From Gonocerus acuteangulatus (taxonomy: Eukaryota > Arthropoda > Insecta > Hemiptera > Coreidae): a DNA stretch of 64,000 nucleotides. The stretch lies in contig OX328132.1 of NCBI GenBank assembly GCA_946811695.1, positions 93,258,538-93,322,537 on the forward strand, given 5' to 3'. Shown here in pieces: positions 21,246 to 32,706 of the stretch. Positions within the stretch are counted from its first letter, which is position 1, and each line of letters opens with the position of its first letter. A program made the position numbers and the translations under genes. Under the pieces are notes generated by a model. That model was not told where the DNA came from and did no database searches. It saw only the letters and a list, made by a program, of their open reading frames with translations.

Positions 21246-21648
21246 AGGACATCAAATATTTTTTATTAATCATAATTTATAATAAACAATTCAAATGAAC
21301 AATTTATCATCGCAGAATGCCTAAACAGATGTTAAGAAAACAGTAACCACTATTTTGTTAGGCATATGATACAAATCCATTGTTTGGCCTGGAGTCATAT
21401 CTACCAGACAGTTTCGTGGCAAGAAAGTAAAAGTTGTGGGCAAGACGAGAAAATTTATAATTTGGTTCCAGAGTAAACCCTCCATCGTTAATGAATCAAT
21501 TTAGATTATGTTTACAACACATCTTTCTCTTTAGAGAAATAATTCAGGGTTTATTTACATCCACGTGTAATGGAAAGATGAAATCACAATGGAACTATAT
21601 ATACATAAATATATTTATACAAATACTTTATATACATAGAGTGTGATA

Positions 21649-21649
<1 letters not shown>

Positions 21650-21732
<83 letters not shown>
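21650..21732. repeat. (AT)n microsatellite
   Basis: About 80 bp of uninterrupted AT repeats. Confidence 0.95.
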
Positions 21733-21738
<6 letters not shown>

Positions 21739-21816
21739 AAGTTTATATAATTAGTTTATTTTATAGGATGGCGCTCAGTGGAGTGAAACGCCCGAATTTG
21801 GGAAACAACCTGTAGG

Positions 21817-22897
21817 CAGTGATGTGGGGTGGGTAAATACCCAGATGGGAAGGTTATTATAAATTGGGCATTTACCCGGGTATGTACCCACAGGGAAGGT
21901 AAATACCCAAAAAGTGGGTATTTTCATTTTGTGAGTTCGATACAACTTCCTTGAGTGTTTTATACGTTTTGGTGCAAACAAGGACTGAAACTCATCCATT
22001 TGGACTAACTAAACATTAATACTTGCCCAGTAATATTTAAAAAGAAGTTAAAAGTCGGTCCGGGTATTTACAACTGAATGCATATCTATGAATTTTCATG
22101 TTTTTTTTTTGGAGAAGGTCAATTGATTTAAAAAAGTTTTAATGAAGCCTATTCAATTATTAAGGACTCATTTAAATTTTAAAAAAATTATACCTGATAG
22201 AAAAAACGAAACACCTATCAGGTGTCAAAAACTGGCTTTTAATGTTTATTATAATATTTTAATACCATATTAAGTGGTTTGAGATATTTTTTAATATTAT
22301 TGAAATTATACTCACACAGTATTAAAAGCATTCCATTTCATTTTAAACGGCAGATATAATAAGTCATTCAAGTGATGAATAAATCTCTGACGCCGAAGAC
22401 TTGGATTAGGTTATCCTTATCACTGAATTTAATTTAGGCCATACCATTTACTTTATTTTTTGAATTTGGAAGAGTTTTTAGTTTCTGTCTAAATGTTAAT
22501 AGACATAATCTTTTTATTGCACTCACAGATTATGAAATATTTTTTTAACGTGCATTATAATTAACTCCGAATTTTGGGACGGGTTGTGTACACCACCCTT
22601 TTCTAGCCAGGATAGGGCTGATGCCTTTTTTCCTTTCCAAAGAAAAACCACTGGAACCTACTGGAAATCAGTAGTCAGTAGTTGGGGTTGTGGTAAGAAA
22701 AACCTCTCAGTGGTCTTATTTTATAATTTATTATTGTTTTAATAGTTTATCAGTGTTGCAACAGCTCTAAACTGGCGAGATATGTCGCATTTCACAATAT
22801 TCAATTACTTCAAGCCGCGGTTTACTTAAATGCCCGGGTATTTATGAAATTGGGTATTTACCCTAAAGAAGAAGTACCCGGGTATTTTTCATCACTG
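21817..22897. mobile_element. Non-autonomous hAT element
   Basis: Termini CAGTGATG and CATCACTG are inverted, and the 8-bp flank CCTGTAGG is repeated exactly at 21809-21816 and 22898-22905. CAGTG ends with 8-bp duplications are hallmarks of the hAT superfamily. Subterminal palindromes of GGGTATTTACCC type occur at both ends (21828-21925 and 22830-22885) and could be transposase binding sites. No transposase ORF. A SINE fragment is nested inside (22546-22670). Confidence 0.9.
22546..22670 (-). mobile_element. tRNA-derived SINE family 1, body fragment
   Basis: Reverse complement carries TTTTTCTTTGGAAAGGAA, CTGGCTAGAAAAGGGTGG and GACGGGTT-type blocks shared with 22981-23180. The tRNA-like head is missing. 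Nested in the hAT element. Confidence 0.7.
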
Positions 22898-22980
22898 CCT
22901 GTAGGTACTTTCTGATTTTGGTAACATTTTTGTCGAATAAATTAACATCTTTCGTAATTCTGCTAAATGTGTTCTCGGCA

Positions 22981-23180
22981 GGCCCGGTGGCCGTGAGAGC
23001 TGAGGCGTGTGCACTCCGTGCCTAAGGTCGGTCGTGGGTTCGATTCCCACTAGGGGTTGTGGTTTTTCCTTGGGAAAAAGGAAAGGCATCGGCCACATTC
23101 TGGCTAGAAATGGGTGATAACCTATAGATAACCCGTCCTGAAATTCGAAGTTAATTATAAATGGACATTAAAAATTAAAA
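22981..23180 (+). mobile_element. tRNA-derived SINE family 1, full copy
   Basis: Head GGCCCGGTGGCCGTGAGAGC resembles a pol III A box region; GGGTTCGATTCCCAC (23037-23051) is a near-consensus B box. The body has CTAGAAATGGGTGATAACCT and CCCGTCCTGAAATTCG. The tail ends ATAAATGGACATTAAAA. Three further copies in the window share head, body or tail. Confidence 0.8.
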
Positions 23181-24139
23181 TGAAATTAATTGTTCTCGAC
23201 GTATTCTTCATTCCTAAAATAAGCACGCATAACGAATAAATTTAACAGTATCACACGAGATATAGTATAATAAGATAGTATTACACTGTTCATGTTGCTT
23301 GCAAAAATTGTTCAACAACGCTCTGCCGAAAATAATAATGGTAAAGACGTTTTTCGTCAAATATTCGCATCGGTAATTGACGCTTTCGTTTTATTAGGCT
23401 GTGCACACATACGGCCGAGTACGGCGATGAAATTTATAGGACAGCGACTTGTACTTTTAGGTAAAGCTATGGAGATAGGATAGCTAAGTACTGTTTTTTT
23501 TCTAAACCAAATAAACTAAGGATAATTTAGTTTCATTACTGATATCTTCACAACCTAAATGTACCAAGGCCATGGTACATTTGGTAAAAAAAAAAAATCT
23601 TTTAAAAACTACGTAAAGACATGAGACTTCTTGGATAATTTTTCATGAATAAAATAAGTGGTATGAAATATTGATTTACTTTTCGCTAAAAACTGTGAGA
23701 TTTTAACTCCGTGAGGAAACGGTCAACAAAAAGGTGTTTTGTTATAAGAATTATAAATAAAATGAAAAAGCAATATTAAAGCAGTTTTGTACAACCAATT
23801 AGGTATAAAAAAGTCCGTCACGCAGGAGCTGCATAACTAAGCACTTTCCTCAGAATTTGGGTAGTGTAGACTGCTTTCCAGAACAATATGCTTAAAATAT
23901 CCTACATAAATAAAATAAAAACATGAATAGTTCTCTTTTAAATTTGTACTGAGTAACTGATCAATTATTAATTTGCTTCCAGAGTTATGTTTACACATGG
24001 TACCTATTACACTACGTAATAAATACAAAAAACCTCATATTATCGTATTTTGATCTAACGCAGGAACAGGATACAGTCACTCTAGTGGTAGAAAGCGCTC
24101 CTTGCGGCGGCTTTGTGAACCTACGTCTGGCGGGCTTTT

Positions 24140-24845
24140 CTATTGAAATATATTACAAATTAAACCCCCGCATTCCGATTGACCGATTCAGCTCATTTTT
24201 ACACTTCTTTCTCATGAGTTACCCACGACGTATACCGCGTTTCGTTACAATACAGCAGAAATTACGACCGGTAAGAGTATATTAGGAATTTGAGTCCGGA
24301 GTAAACCCCCCCCCCTTCTAATGAACCGATTTGGTATATTTTTACAACACTTATTTACCTGTAGATTACCACTACGAATACCGAGTTTCGTCGAAATATA
24401 CCAAAAATCACGGCTGGTAGTGGCGAATTGGTATTGTGGGTCCGGAGTAAACCCCCCCCCCCCTCCTAATGAACCGATTTAGTTTATTTTTACAACACAT
24501 ATTTACCTGTGGATTACCACTACGAATACCGAGTTTCGTCGAAATATACCAAAAATCACGGCTGGTAGTGGCGAATTGGTATTGTGGGTCCGGAGTAAAC
24601 CCCCCCTTCTAATGAACCGATTTAGTTCATTTTTATATCTCACTTTTCTCTCTATATTACCACTACGAATACTAAGTTTCGTTGAAATATTACGGCTGAC
24701 ATAGTCAAATTAGTGTTTTGGGTTCGGGGTAAACCCACCCTTCCGGTGGACCGACTTTGGTGGTTAACGAACCCGTTCAATCGTTTGCTAATTGAATGCT
24801 ATATACCAAGTTTCGTGACGAAAAAACAAAAACTCTGGCCGCTAT
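24140..24845 (+). repeat. Tandem array of ~150-bp units (about 5 units)
   Basis: Each unit has GTAAACCCCCC, TTCTAATGAACCGATTTAG, TTACCACTACGAATACCGAG and TTTCGTCGAAATATACCAAA. Central units are nearly identical and outer ones more diverged, as expected from unequal exchange. Followed directly by (AT)n at 24859-24911. Confidence 0.85.
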
Positions 24846-24855
24846 CGTGTTAACA

Positions 24856-24858
<3 letters not shown>

Positions 24859-24911
<53 letters not shown>
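24859..24911. repeat. (AT)n microsatellite
   Basis: Pure AT run closing the tandem array. Confidence 0.95.
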
Positions 24912-24916
<5 letters not shown>

Positions 24917-25338
24917 AACGGGGGTCATTTTCGGTGTCTACTAGGTAGGATCGATAATGATTTGAAGAAATTTTTCAAAAATTCCGTCATGAGTCCAACC
25001 TCAATAGCTACTTTCCTTCGAAGGAAAGTGCTAAAAGTGAGATGAAGTGCGATTAAACGCCCTCTCGGCTACTGTATGGCGTAAGAAATATTTATATTCT
25101 GTATTAAAATTAGTAGTTAATATTAAATGGACGTTAAAATTAAAATAAAATATATTTATGTTTTGGTTTAGAGGACGTTTTATATTATATTTTATTTAAA
25201 ATCCGTTACCCTCGAACGTCAAGTAATATGATAATGTATTGTGGTGATGAAAACGTCCCTGTTCCTTGTGTATATTCATAATTGGTTTCATGTTTTGAAT
25301 AAAGATGATAAATATATTAATAATAATAAAAGAATTAC

Positions 25339-25430
25339 CACTTTTTCAACACGCATTCTTGATTTATTTACTTCGTAAACGTCCTTCGTTCTGTCTATTA
25401 GGTCTTGAATCCCTTTCTTCACTGTTTTGA
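25339..25430 (-). CDS. Host gene, internal coding exon (helical segment)
   Basis: Bounded by TTTACAG acceptor and GTAATT donor, 92 nt. It completes the Val codon begun by the previous exon, then reads KTVKKGIQDLIDRTKDVYEV and NKSRMRVEKV, ending in phase 0. Charged and periodic, with Ile/Leu/Val at heptad-like spacing, so probably an alpha helix or short coiled coil. The next exon (20917-21087) starts in phase 0, which fits. The flanking intron to the left contains the SINE, hAT element and tandem array. Confidence 0.75.
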
Positions 25431-26338
25431 CTGTAAACGAATAACAATTATATAGCAAATTAAAGTTTAAGTTCAACACCAACATACTTTCTCTCTTAAA
25501 TTTTAGTTAACAAAAAACAAAACAATTTAATCACATTAATTAAATTAGGAATTGTATTAACGCATGTTAAGGTAATTCCTTCAATCAGACACACTATCAA
25601 ATGAAAGGCAGGCTGAAATATTCATCTGATGCTATTCGTTACACCAATATTGACTACGGTAGCCCTCAAAGAAAAGATTTGACTCGCAGAAACTTAGTTC
25701 ATTCCATCATTTTAGCGCCTCGCCTTTCTCCCTCCATAGGGAGGAAACCCCAAAAATTGACCATATGACGCAATCCGGCTGTGCCGAATGGAAAATTTCC
25801 AGTTACATCCTGCCTACTCCCTTTCTATAAAGCTATTCTGACGGAATGGTTTGTCAAAACGAACCCCACTTTTGTTACGTTCCGGTGTCATCTCCTCCAA
25901 CACTCCAGTCGGCGCTACAATTTTAGAGCCTTGCCTCCCTCCCAACCTCCCGAACACACATTGTTCTCTTGATTTTAGTAATTTGTTTCTTGAAAAAATT
26001 CGTAATGACAATTTATTTCTATTACAAAGGAAGTAAGTACAAAAATTAAAACTTGTTTTGCGTTTTTCTCTAAAACGAGTAAATCTCTAAATGACTTTTA
26101 CTCTTAGTTTTTCGGTCCCCAATACGATCCTGAAGTTTTGCTTTAAAACAAGATTTATTCGTCGAAATAGTCATCCTGATTCTCCAAACCCGTCTTGCAA
26201 CGTGCCTCAATGTCACAAACTCCGTTTTTATAAAACTCAGCTGGTTCGGATGAAAAAAAAAGTTTCTAAGGTGTTTTTCAAGGTCGTCACATCCGCGAAC
26301 GTTTTTTCCTACTTACGGTTGTCTAGAGCTCTGAACAG

Positions 26339-26381
26339 AGCTCGCCACCCATACTAAGAGTCTTAGTATGGGTGGCGAGCT
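26339..26381. repeat. Perfect 43-bp palindrome at the start of a hammerhead element
   Basis: 21-bp arms (AGCTCGCCACCCATACTAAGA and its complement) around one base. The hammerhead motif starts 22 bp to its right. This looks like the junction of an inverted, truncated duplicate. Confidence 0.85.
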
Positions 26382-26403
26382 ATCCACACATAGGGATGTA
26401 ATG

Positions 26404-26445
26404 GCCCCTGAGGAGGTGGCATAAAGGCCACGAAACGTGTAGGGC
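26404..26445 (+). ncRNA. Hammerhead ribozyme-like motif, intact core
   Basis: Stem I GCCC / GGGC (26404-26407 and 26442-26445), core CTGAGGA (26408-26414), stem II GTGGC / GCCAC, GAAA (26432-26435), then CGTGTA with the predicted cleavage after 26441 (UA, an allowed NUH site). Stem III is minimal (AC/GU). All invariant hammerhead nucleotides are present. AATAAATAG follows. It lies in a host intron but antisense to the gene. Confidence 0.7.
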
Positions 26446-26512
26446 GTACAAACAATAAATAGTACAAAGAGAATTGGAGTACTATTCTTTTGACCTTGGC
26501 CATATATAAAGA

Positions 26513-26515
<3 letters not shown>

Positions 26516-26562
<47 letters not shown>
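26516..26562. repeat. (AT)n microsatellite
   Basis: AT run 70 bp past the hammerhead motif. Other motifs in the window also have an (AT)n array nearby. Confidence 0.95.
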
Positions 26563-26567
<5 letters not shown>

Positions 26568-27669
26568 ACCTTAAGCCTCAACAGCGTGTCTACTACTTTA
26601 GTGAAAGCCAATTTCGTGACTTGAAACGGCTTGTGGCAAATCGTTGCAACTCTAACCTCTATATAGAATAGCCTTTAATGCCTTAAATAAAGCATTGAAT
26701 AAGACCATTTTTGAATATATTATTTCTTCAATGGATAAAATATGTTCGTTCCTATTTTGCTGCGATTTGCATATTCGTTAGTTTGGCATGGCAGGGACGA
26801 TGTGTTAAAGAGGATAGTTACATTAATTTAACGTGAAGACACGATGATAGCTCCACTCCTGTTTACGGTAGAAACATGATGGGGTCAATTTTTAGTTCTT
26901 TATACGTCCTTTAAAATGACATGTAAAACATACGCTGTACTTATGTACCATTCGCTGATGTAATATGTACTCTGAATCCAACAACTCCAATAAAGAGTAT
27001 TTACATCCTATCCGGAGATGAAATTTTTAGAAGCAATAAAATGTTATTCCAGTAACTCTAACACATTTCTTTAAAATTTCCAAACACTTTCATAGTTTAA
27101 CATTTATAAATATGAAAATTGCTGATAATATTTATGTTTTATTTAAGCTGCCAGTCACCTAAAATATTTTGAGTACAATGTCAGTTATTTTTAGACAAAT
27201 ATTCTAAATTGAACTAATTACAACAAATTATTAATGCAAACAATTCTTTTTAAATAAGCTTTGTAATTAAGATAATAAAACTGAAATGTGTTTAAAATAT
27301 ATGATATGGTAAAGTTTGATTTAATTTTACAATTATGTATTAAAAACCTTTAATATATAAAAATACGTAAAATTAGTCAAAAGCGTCCTTCAGTTTTAAA
27401 TTATTTTAATGATTGGCACTATATGGCTATTAAAAAAACGGCTAAACACCACTTGGTCTCGTACAAAAAACTGCAACCGCCGGCCCACAGTGACTGGTTT
27501 CAGATCTTCAAAAACCAGTTGCGTCGTGTGCGCCTGCCCATTCAAATACATTGCCGAGGTCGCAAAACAGTGGTTTGCAACTGGAGTTGCAAAACAGTCT
27601 CACCGTGTGCCTTGGGCCTAAAGTGTACTCAATTTCAACATTTAAGTCTCCATGGCATCCTCTGAATAT

Positions 27670-27940
27670 TAATAAATTTAAATTTTAACGTCCATTATTT
27701 TTTTTCGTGTGTTTAACGGAGCATTAACAATTTCGCTATTAACGCCGAACGTCCATTATTATTAATTAAGAAGTTTAGGACGGGTTATCAATAGGTTTCC
27801 ACCCTTTTCTAGCCAGGATAGGGGTGATACCTTTTCTTTTTTTCTAAAGAAAAACCGCCACCTCACAGTGGGAATCGAACCCACGACCCTTGGCACGGAG
27901 TGTTAACTGCTCATACCTTAATCACGACCACCGGGCCTCC
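27670..27940 (-). mobile_element. tRNA-derived SINE family 1, complete minus copy
   Basis: Reverse complement runs from GGAGGCCCGGTGGTCGTGAT, through B box GGGTTCGATTCCCAC, AGCxAGGATAG-type body and CCTAAACTTC, to AACGTCCATT-complement tails at 27749 and 27683. Flanks CTCTGAATATTAATAAA and CTCCGAATATGAATAAA form an imperfect target duplication. An extra ~65 bp lies between the two tail copies. Confidence 0.75.
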
Positions 27941-27999
27941 GAATATGAATAAAGAACAACAAATTTTATTTTTTAATATGAATTAAGAACAATAAAAAT

Positions 28000-29190
28000 A
28001 TATCGTCACTCAAATTTCACAACCGCGAGTCAATTTTCCTAACTTTTCAGGAGAGCAATTAAACTGTAATGATCTGTAAGTTGGAAAAATGCATTTAGTC
28101 AAAGTTGCGATGCATAAAACCAATAATAATAATAACTTGCAACTTATTATTAACTTAATTTGCAACTTGTCTGAATGGCCTAAAATAGATAAGAGAGATT
28201 ACGTGGTTACGCGGAAGTAATATATTTATTACCATTATGTCCGGGAGAAAATAAGGATTCTAAAGATACCAATAAGTCAATTTCGCTAAAAATCGACTTA
28301 CGCTGTTGTGAAATTAGAACGACGATATTTAAATAATGGATGTGTCAAAGCAATCATTTTTGGAAGCCTTATTCTTTTCTTCGCAGCATCAGAGATTGGG
28401 GGGAGAGGGGTGTCATTGAGCAACGGGGCAATTGATCCAGTCTACTTAAAAAATCGAAAAAGTTAAAAAAAATGAATCATCCTCTTAAAATTAGACTCCA
28501 ATATATTAAACCCCGATTCCCAAAATTTGGGACCATTGTGGAAAATACATTTTGGAAAACTCCGTTTTTTTTTATTTTTAGGTATGCAAACTTTCTTTTC
28601 GACTTGCTACAAATTATTTAATAATGTTTACATTTTTTAATAAAATTATAAAGTTCACATTGTAATAGTTTCATATACTCATACTTTATAATTCCCAACT
28701 TCAATAATAATAAAATAATAGAGGTCAATTGAATCGTCAATCCCGGGAGCAGTTGAGCCACAGAGAGCATTGGACATGCGCGCATCCTTTAAGTTAAAAA
28801 TGTCTTCGAAATAGTAATAACCTATTAAAAAGTCCGACTCGCAGAAACTGAGTCATCAAAGCACGGTTCTGTTCTTATTCCTAGTCTAATTTGGAAAGAT
28901 TAAAATAAAAACAATTATTATTTAGGTTCGACCTTTCTTGAAAAGGTTTTGTGATTTTACCTGAATGGCAGTTGATAAGTCACAAGGTCTTCGAATCTCT
29001 TGGAAAGCTATTTTTCTAACAATAAATCTTTTTCTTATTTTACTTAACCTGTTTTATTGTCAAACACATTATCCAATTATAAGCAATTAAAAAATAACAA
29101 GGAATAAAAACTTACAAAAAGAACCGATCGAATAAACGAAATTAATTACTTCAAAGATTTAAGCACTTACTTCTCCGATTGACATCGCCT
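28000..29190. other. No gene identified
   Basis: AT-rich intronic sequence without coding signal, repeats or splice-bounded frames that I can support. Confidence 0.4.
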
Positions 29191-29738
29191 AATCAAAACA
29201 TTCTTCGGAACAATAATACCAACAAGGATGAGGAATAACCCTTCACAGCTGTACAACATACTTTTATTACATTTTAATTATTTGAAATTTAATATTTTAA
29301 TGTAATTTTAGTTATATAAAATATAATAGGCCTAAGTACATAGGTTGATAAGGTTTTCTAATATGGCTGTGTGATGATGAACATTTTTAATTGTCTTCAA
29401 GTGTTTTTGACTTGGTTCCTTATAGGAATCGTTTGTTTTAATTTATGACGTTTGAAATGTTATTTTAAGTAGTGACAGGATATGGTGAGTTTATAATTAA
29501 GTAAATAAAATTTAATAATTGCATTAGATGATTTAAGGTTTTTGGTTGATAGTAATTATAAAGCTTGTTTTCGGCAGTTTCTAGTAATGAGTATACTATT
29601 GTAGATTGCCTGAAGATGGACGAACGGTCCGAAACGTTGAAATAAAAGTATGTTGTACAGCTGTGAAGGGTTATTCCTCGTCCTTGTTGGTATTATTAAT
29701 TAATACCCTTCATCAAGTCATCAAAACATTCTTCGGAA
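29191..29738. mobile_element. Hammerhead-bearing foldback insertion with 20-bp target duplication
   Basis: ATCAAAACATTCTTCGGAAC occurs on both sides (29191-29210 and 29719-29738). Between them, ~60-bp inverted ends (ATACTTTTATT, GTACAACATAC, CACAGCTG, GGAATAACCCTTCACAG) enclose ~370 bp. A hammerhead-like motif sits just inside the right arm. A long, variable-length duplication points to retrotransposition rather than DNA transposition. The right end GGGTTATTCCTCGTC recurs at 32736-32750. Confidence 0.75.
29606..29643 (+). ncRNA. Hammerhead-like motif in foldback insertion
   Basis: Core CTGAAGA (29610-29616), stem II GGAC/GTCC, GAAA (29631-29634), CGTT, then GAAAT. Stem I ATTGC/GAAAT has one G-A mismatch. 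Stem III ACGU is self-complementary with no loop, so it could only form between two molecules. AATAAAAG follows. Confidence 0.5.
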
Positions 29739-30261
29739 CCTTTTTTGTAGAGCATTTAGTAAGCTTTCGAATGGTAACCTTCCGCTTAGCAAGATTTTCA
29801 ACCGTTTTCGAAATATTAAGAAAAGTATACGAAGTTCCCAAAAATTGTCCTGTCTGTTAATAAAATATTTTATTCTAACCCTTCCTTAACTCCAAAAGTA
29901 ACCAAAATTTCAACATATCAGTTTTGATGAAATAAAAACATGCAGAAAATGTTTCAACTGAATCTCATGATTCTAAGTACCCAAACCAAAAACGTTATTC
30001 AACAACTAGTTTTCCAATTTTATTTGAAAATGGTTAAAGCTATCGCCATAAAAATGGTTTCATTCGTTTTCCTAGGCCAAGAAGCCTATGAAACGAGTAC
30101 TTGCAAGAATATGAAATAAGCGGAACGATTTTTGTCGCGCTACTTTTGTTCCAAAAAAAAAACATGTCCCGGTGGGCGAATTCTGCTAGTTAACGAAATT
30201 GACCTTTCAAATTGGAATGATTTATGTACCAAATTTATATATATATATATATATATATATT

Positions 30262-30352
30262 CTAGTCGGCACTTCCGGATTGCGTGATGAGGTCAACCTT
30301 ATAAGCGGGGTTCCTCCCGCTGTATGTAGGGAGGGGGGAACCGCGCTAAAAA
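30262..30352. repeat. Dispersed hairpin repeat (TTATAAGCGGGG family)
   Basis: Contains CACTTCCGGATTGCGTGATG, AGGTCAACCTTATAAGCGGG, and paired CCTCCC ... GGGAGG ending in CGCGCTAAAA. Related copies are at 30570-30660 and at 36781-36826 plus 37385-37435. Confidence 0.6.
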
Positions 30353-30719
30353 TGCAAACCCAATGATGAAATAATCCTAAAGCTAGAAACTTTTATTTTT
30401 CGAGGCATTCCGTCCCACTGACTTGCGTGGTGTCAAACATTACGGTTCGAGAGCAAAAGTGTAAATTTTATTACAACCTACTTTCTCAATGACGACACCG
30501 ATGCTCGAGATTGAGTGTTAAAGGCAAAAAGAATGGAACATTTTCTCAGAAATTTCAGTGATCCAAGACGTCAAGAGGTTAACCTCATAAGCGGGGTTCC
30601 TCCCTACGGAAGGAGGAAACGCGCTTATGAGGTTGACATCATGACGCAATCCAGAAATGGCGACACGAAAACTTCATGTTTCATGATCACGAATATGACG
30701 GTTGTTGAAATTTGTTTGT

Positions 30720-30721
<2 letters not shown>

Positions 30722-30791
<70 letters not shown>
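30722..30791. repeat. (AT)n microsatellite
   Basis: Left boundary array of the 886-bp tandem duplication. Confidence 0.95.
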
Positions 30792-30793
<2 letters not shown>

Positions 30794-31288
30794 CTCTTTT
30801 CCCTCTCCCACCGGCTCAAAAATGGTCTGATTTTGATGAAATTTCGTACAATAATAGTTCGTATAATTTGAAAGGTCAAGTTCGTTAACCAGCAGAATCC
30901 GTCCACCGGAACCTGGTTCCGCTACACTGTGGAATTCCTACCAAATGGAGGATCATCAATAGCATTTTCTATAGATAACTCTAAGGCAGGTATCATCGCA
31001 TTAACCCTAGCTAATACCTGCGAGTTTCCAGTCCACCGGATTGTACACAGTTTTAGTGGAAAAATATTAATTCCAGAAACTTCGCCGAATTTAGCTCTTT
31101 GATGGGAAATCTTTGAATTGAAAAATATCGTGACATGGCTTCCAAATTGGTGACTTTTTCGTGATTTTTGTACCCTATTTTTCATTTCGTGACATTTTCG
31201 TGACTTACGTGACTTTTTCGTGCAGTAGACATCCTGCCCAAAGAACAAAAATGTAATAAAAAATATTTTGACTCATCTAGAGAATAAT

Positions 31289-31353
<65 letters not shown>

Positions 31354-31617
31354 AGTCTGCTTCTGTAAAGGAGGACTAGATTTGCAAGACTATTAGTCGT
31401 GATTTATATATATGTATATAAATATAGACTCCATACAATTTAAAAAAAATGAAATTTCCTCCTCAAACTAAATAATATCTAATTTATAAAAAAATAGTGC
31501 AAAATCATACAGATAATTGGATTGAAAATGGCTTATAGCCGAAACGTTTCCACAACAAAAATGTATTATAAAATACATAATAATTGAAGACTGAATAAGC
31601 TGTTACCAACTACCTAG

Positions 31618-31620
<3 letters not shown>
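30787..31620 (+). repeat. Tandem duplication, unit 1
   Basis: Almost identical to 31673-32512 with a register of 886 bp; I see only a handful of substitutions plus microsatellite length differences. The unit runs from one (AT)n array to the next and carries a 108-codon minus-strand open frame and, in the other strand, a frame reading YTVEFLPNGGSSIAFS. Neither is recognised, and the frames may be fortuitous. Confidence 0.95.
31517..31553 (+). ncRNA. Decayed hammerhead-like motif (unit 1)
   Basis: Stem I TGGA/TCCA pairs fully, stem II GGC/GCC, GAAA and CGTT are present, but the core reads TTGAAAA instead of CTGANGA. Two invariant positions are changed, so inactivity is expected. Confidence 0.4.

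Positions 31621-31676
<56 letters not shown>
31621..31676. repeat. (AT)n microsatellite between duplicated units
   Basis: Shared boundary of the two tandem units; the likely site of misaligned recombination. Confidence 0.95.
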
Positions 31677-31677
<1 letters not shown>

Positions 31678-32174
31678 TTCTCTTTTCCCTCTCCCACCGG
31701 CTCAAAAATGGTCTGATTTTGATGAAATTTCGTACAATAATAGTTCGTCTAATTTGAAAGGTCAAGGTCGTTAACCAGCAGAATCCGTCCACCGGAACCT
31801 GGTTCCGCTACACTGTGGAATTCCTACCAAATGGAGGATCATCAATAGCATTTTCTATAGATAACTCTAAGGCAGGTATCATCGCATTAACCCTAGCTAA
31901 TACCTGCGAGTTTCCAGTCCACCGGATTGTACACAGTTTTAGTGGAAAAATATTAATTCCAGAAACTTCGCCGAATTTAGCTCTTTGATGGGAAATCTTT
32001 GAATTGAAAAATATCGTGACATGGCTTCCAAATTGGTGACTTTTTCGTGATTTTTGTGCCCTATTTTTCATTTCGTGACATTTTCGTGACTTACGTGACT
32101 TTTTCGTGCAGTAGACATCCTGCCCAAAGAACAAAAATGTAATAAAAAATATTTTGACTCATCTAGAGAATAAT

Positions 32175-32248
<74 letters not shown>

Positions 32249-32509
32249 CTGCTTCTGTAAAGGAGGACTAGATTTGCAAGACTATTAGTCGTGATTTATA
32301 TATATGTATATAAATATAGACTCCATACAATTTAAAAAAAATGAAATTTCCTCCTCAAACTAAATAATATCTAATTTATAAAAAAATAGTGCAAAATCAT
32401 ACAGATAATTGGATTGAAAATGGCTTATAGCCGAAACGTTTCCACAACAAAAATGTATTATAAAATACATAATAATTGAAGACTGAATAAGCTGTTACCA
32501 ACTACCTAG

Positions 32510-32512
<3 letters not shown>
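31673..32512 (+). repeat. Tandem duplication, unit 2
   Basis: Second copy of the 886-bp unit. Differences from unit 1 include TATAAT/TCTAAT near 31750 and GTACCC/GTGCCC near 32057. Ends in (AT)n at 32513-32571. Confidence 0.95.
32409..32445 (+). ncRNA. Decayed hammerhead-like motif (unit 2)
   Basis: Identical to the motif at 31517-31553, duplicated with the unit. Confidence 0.4.

Positions 32513-32571
<59 letters not shown>
32513..32571. repeat. (AT)n microsatellite
   Basis: Right boundary array of the tandem duplication. Confidence 0.95.
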
Positions 32572-32575
<4 letters not shown>

Positions 32576-32665
32576 GCTTTGTTAATGGTAATCTATATAA
32601 TTTTGTTTAAAAGGTATTGCTGCAGTATCTAATAATTAATAATTAATTAATAATCTACTATTTTA

Positions 32666-32706
32666 GGATTCTTGAAGATGGACTAGTAGTCCGAAACGTT
32701 GAATTA
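32666..32706 (+). ncRNA. Hammerhead-like motif with C-to-U core change
   Basis: Stem I GATTC/GAATT, core TTGAAGA (C3 changed to U), stem II GGAC/GTCC, GAAA at 32693-32696, CGTT. AATAAAG follows. The downstream end GGTTATTCCTCGTCTTG matches the element at 29191-29738, so they belong to one family. Confidence 0.45.

Noticed and set aside
22981..23060. A genuine tRNA gene with a good B box
   Set aside because: It recurs with the same non-tRNA body and tail in other copies, so it is a SINE head.
24090..24850. CRISPR-like array
   Set aside because: Units are ~150 bp with diverged internal sequence and lie in a eukaryotic intron; there are no constant repeats with unique spacers.
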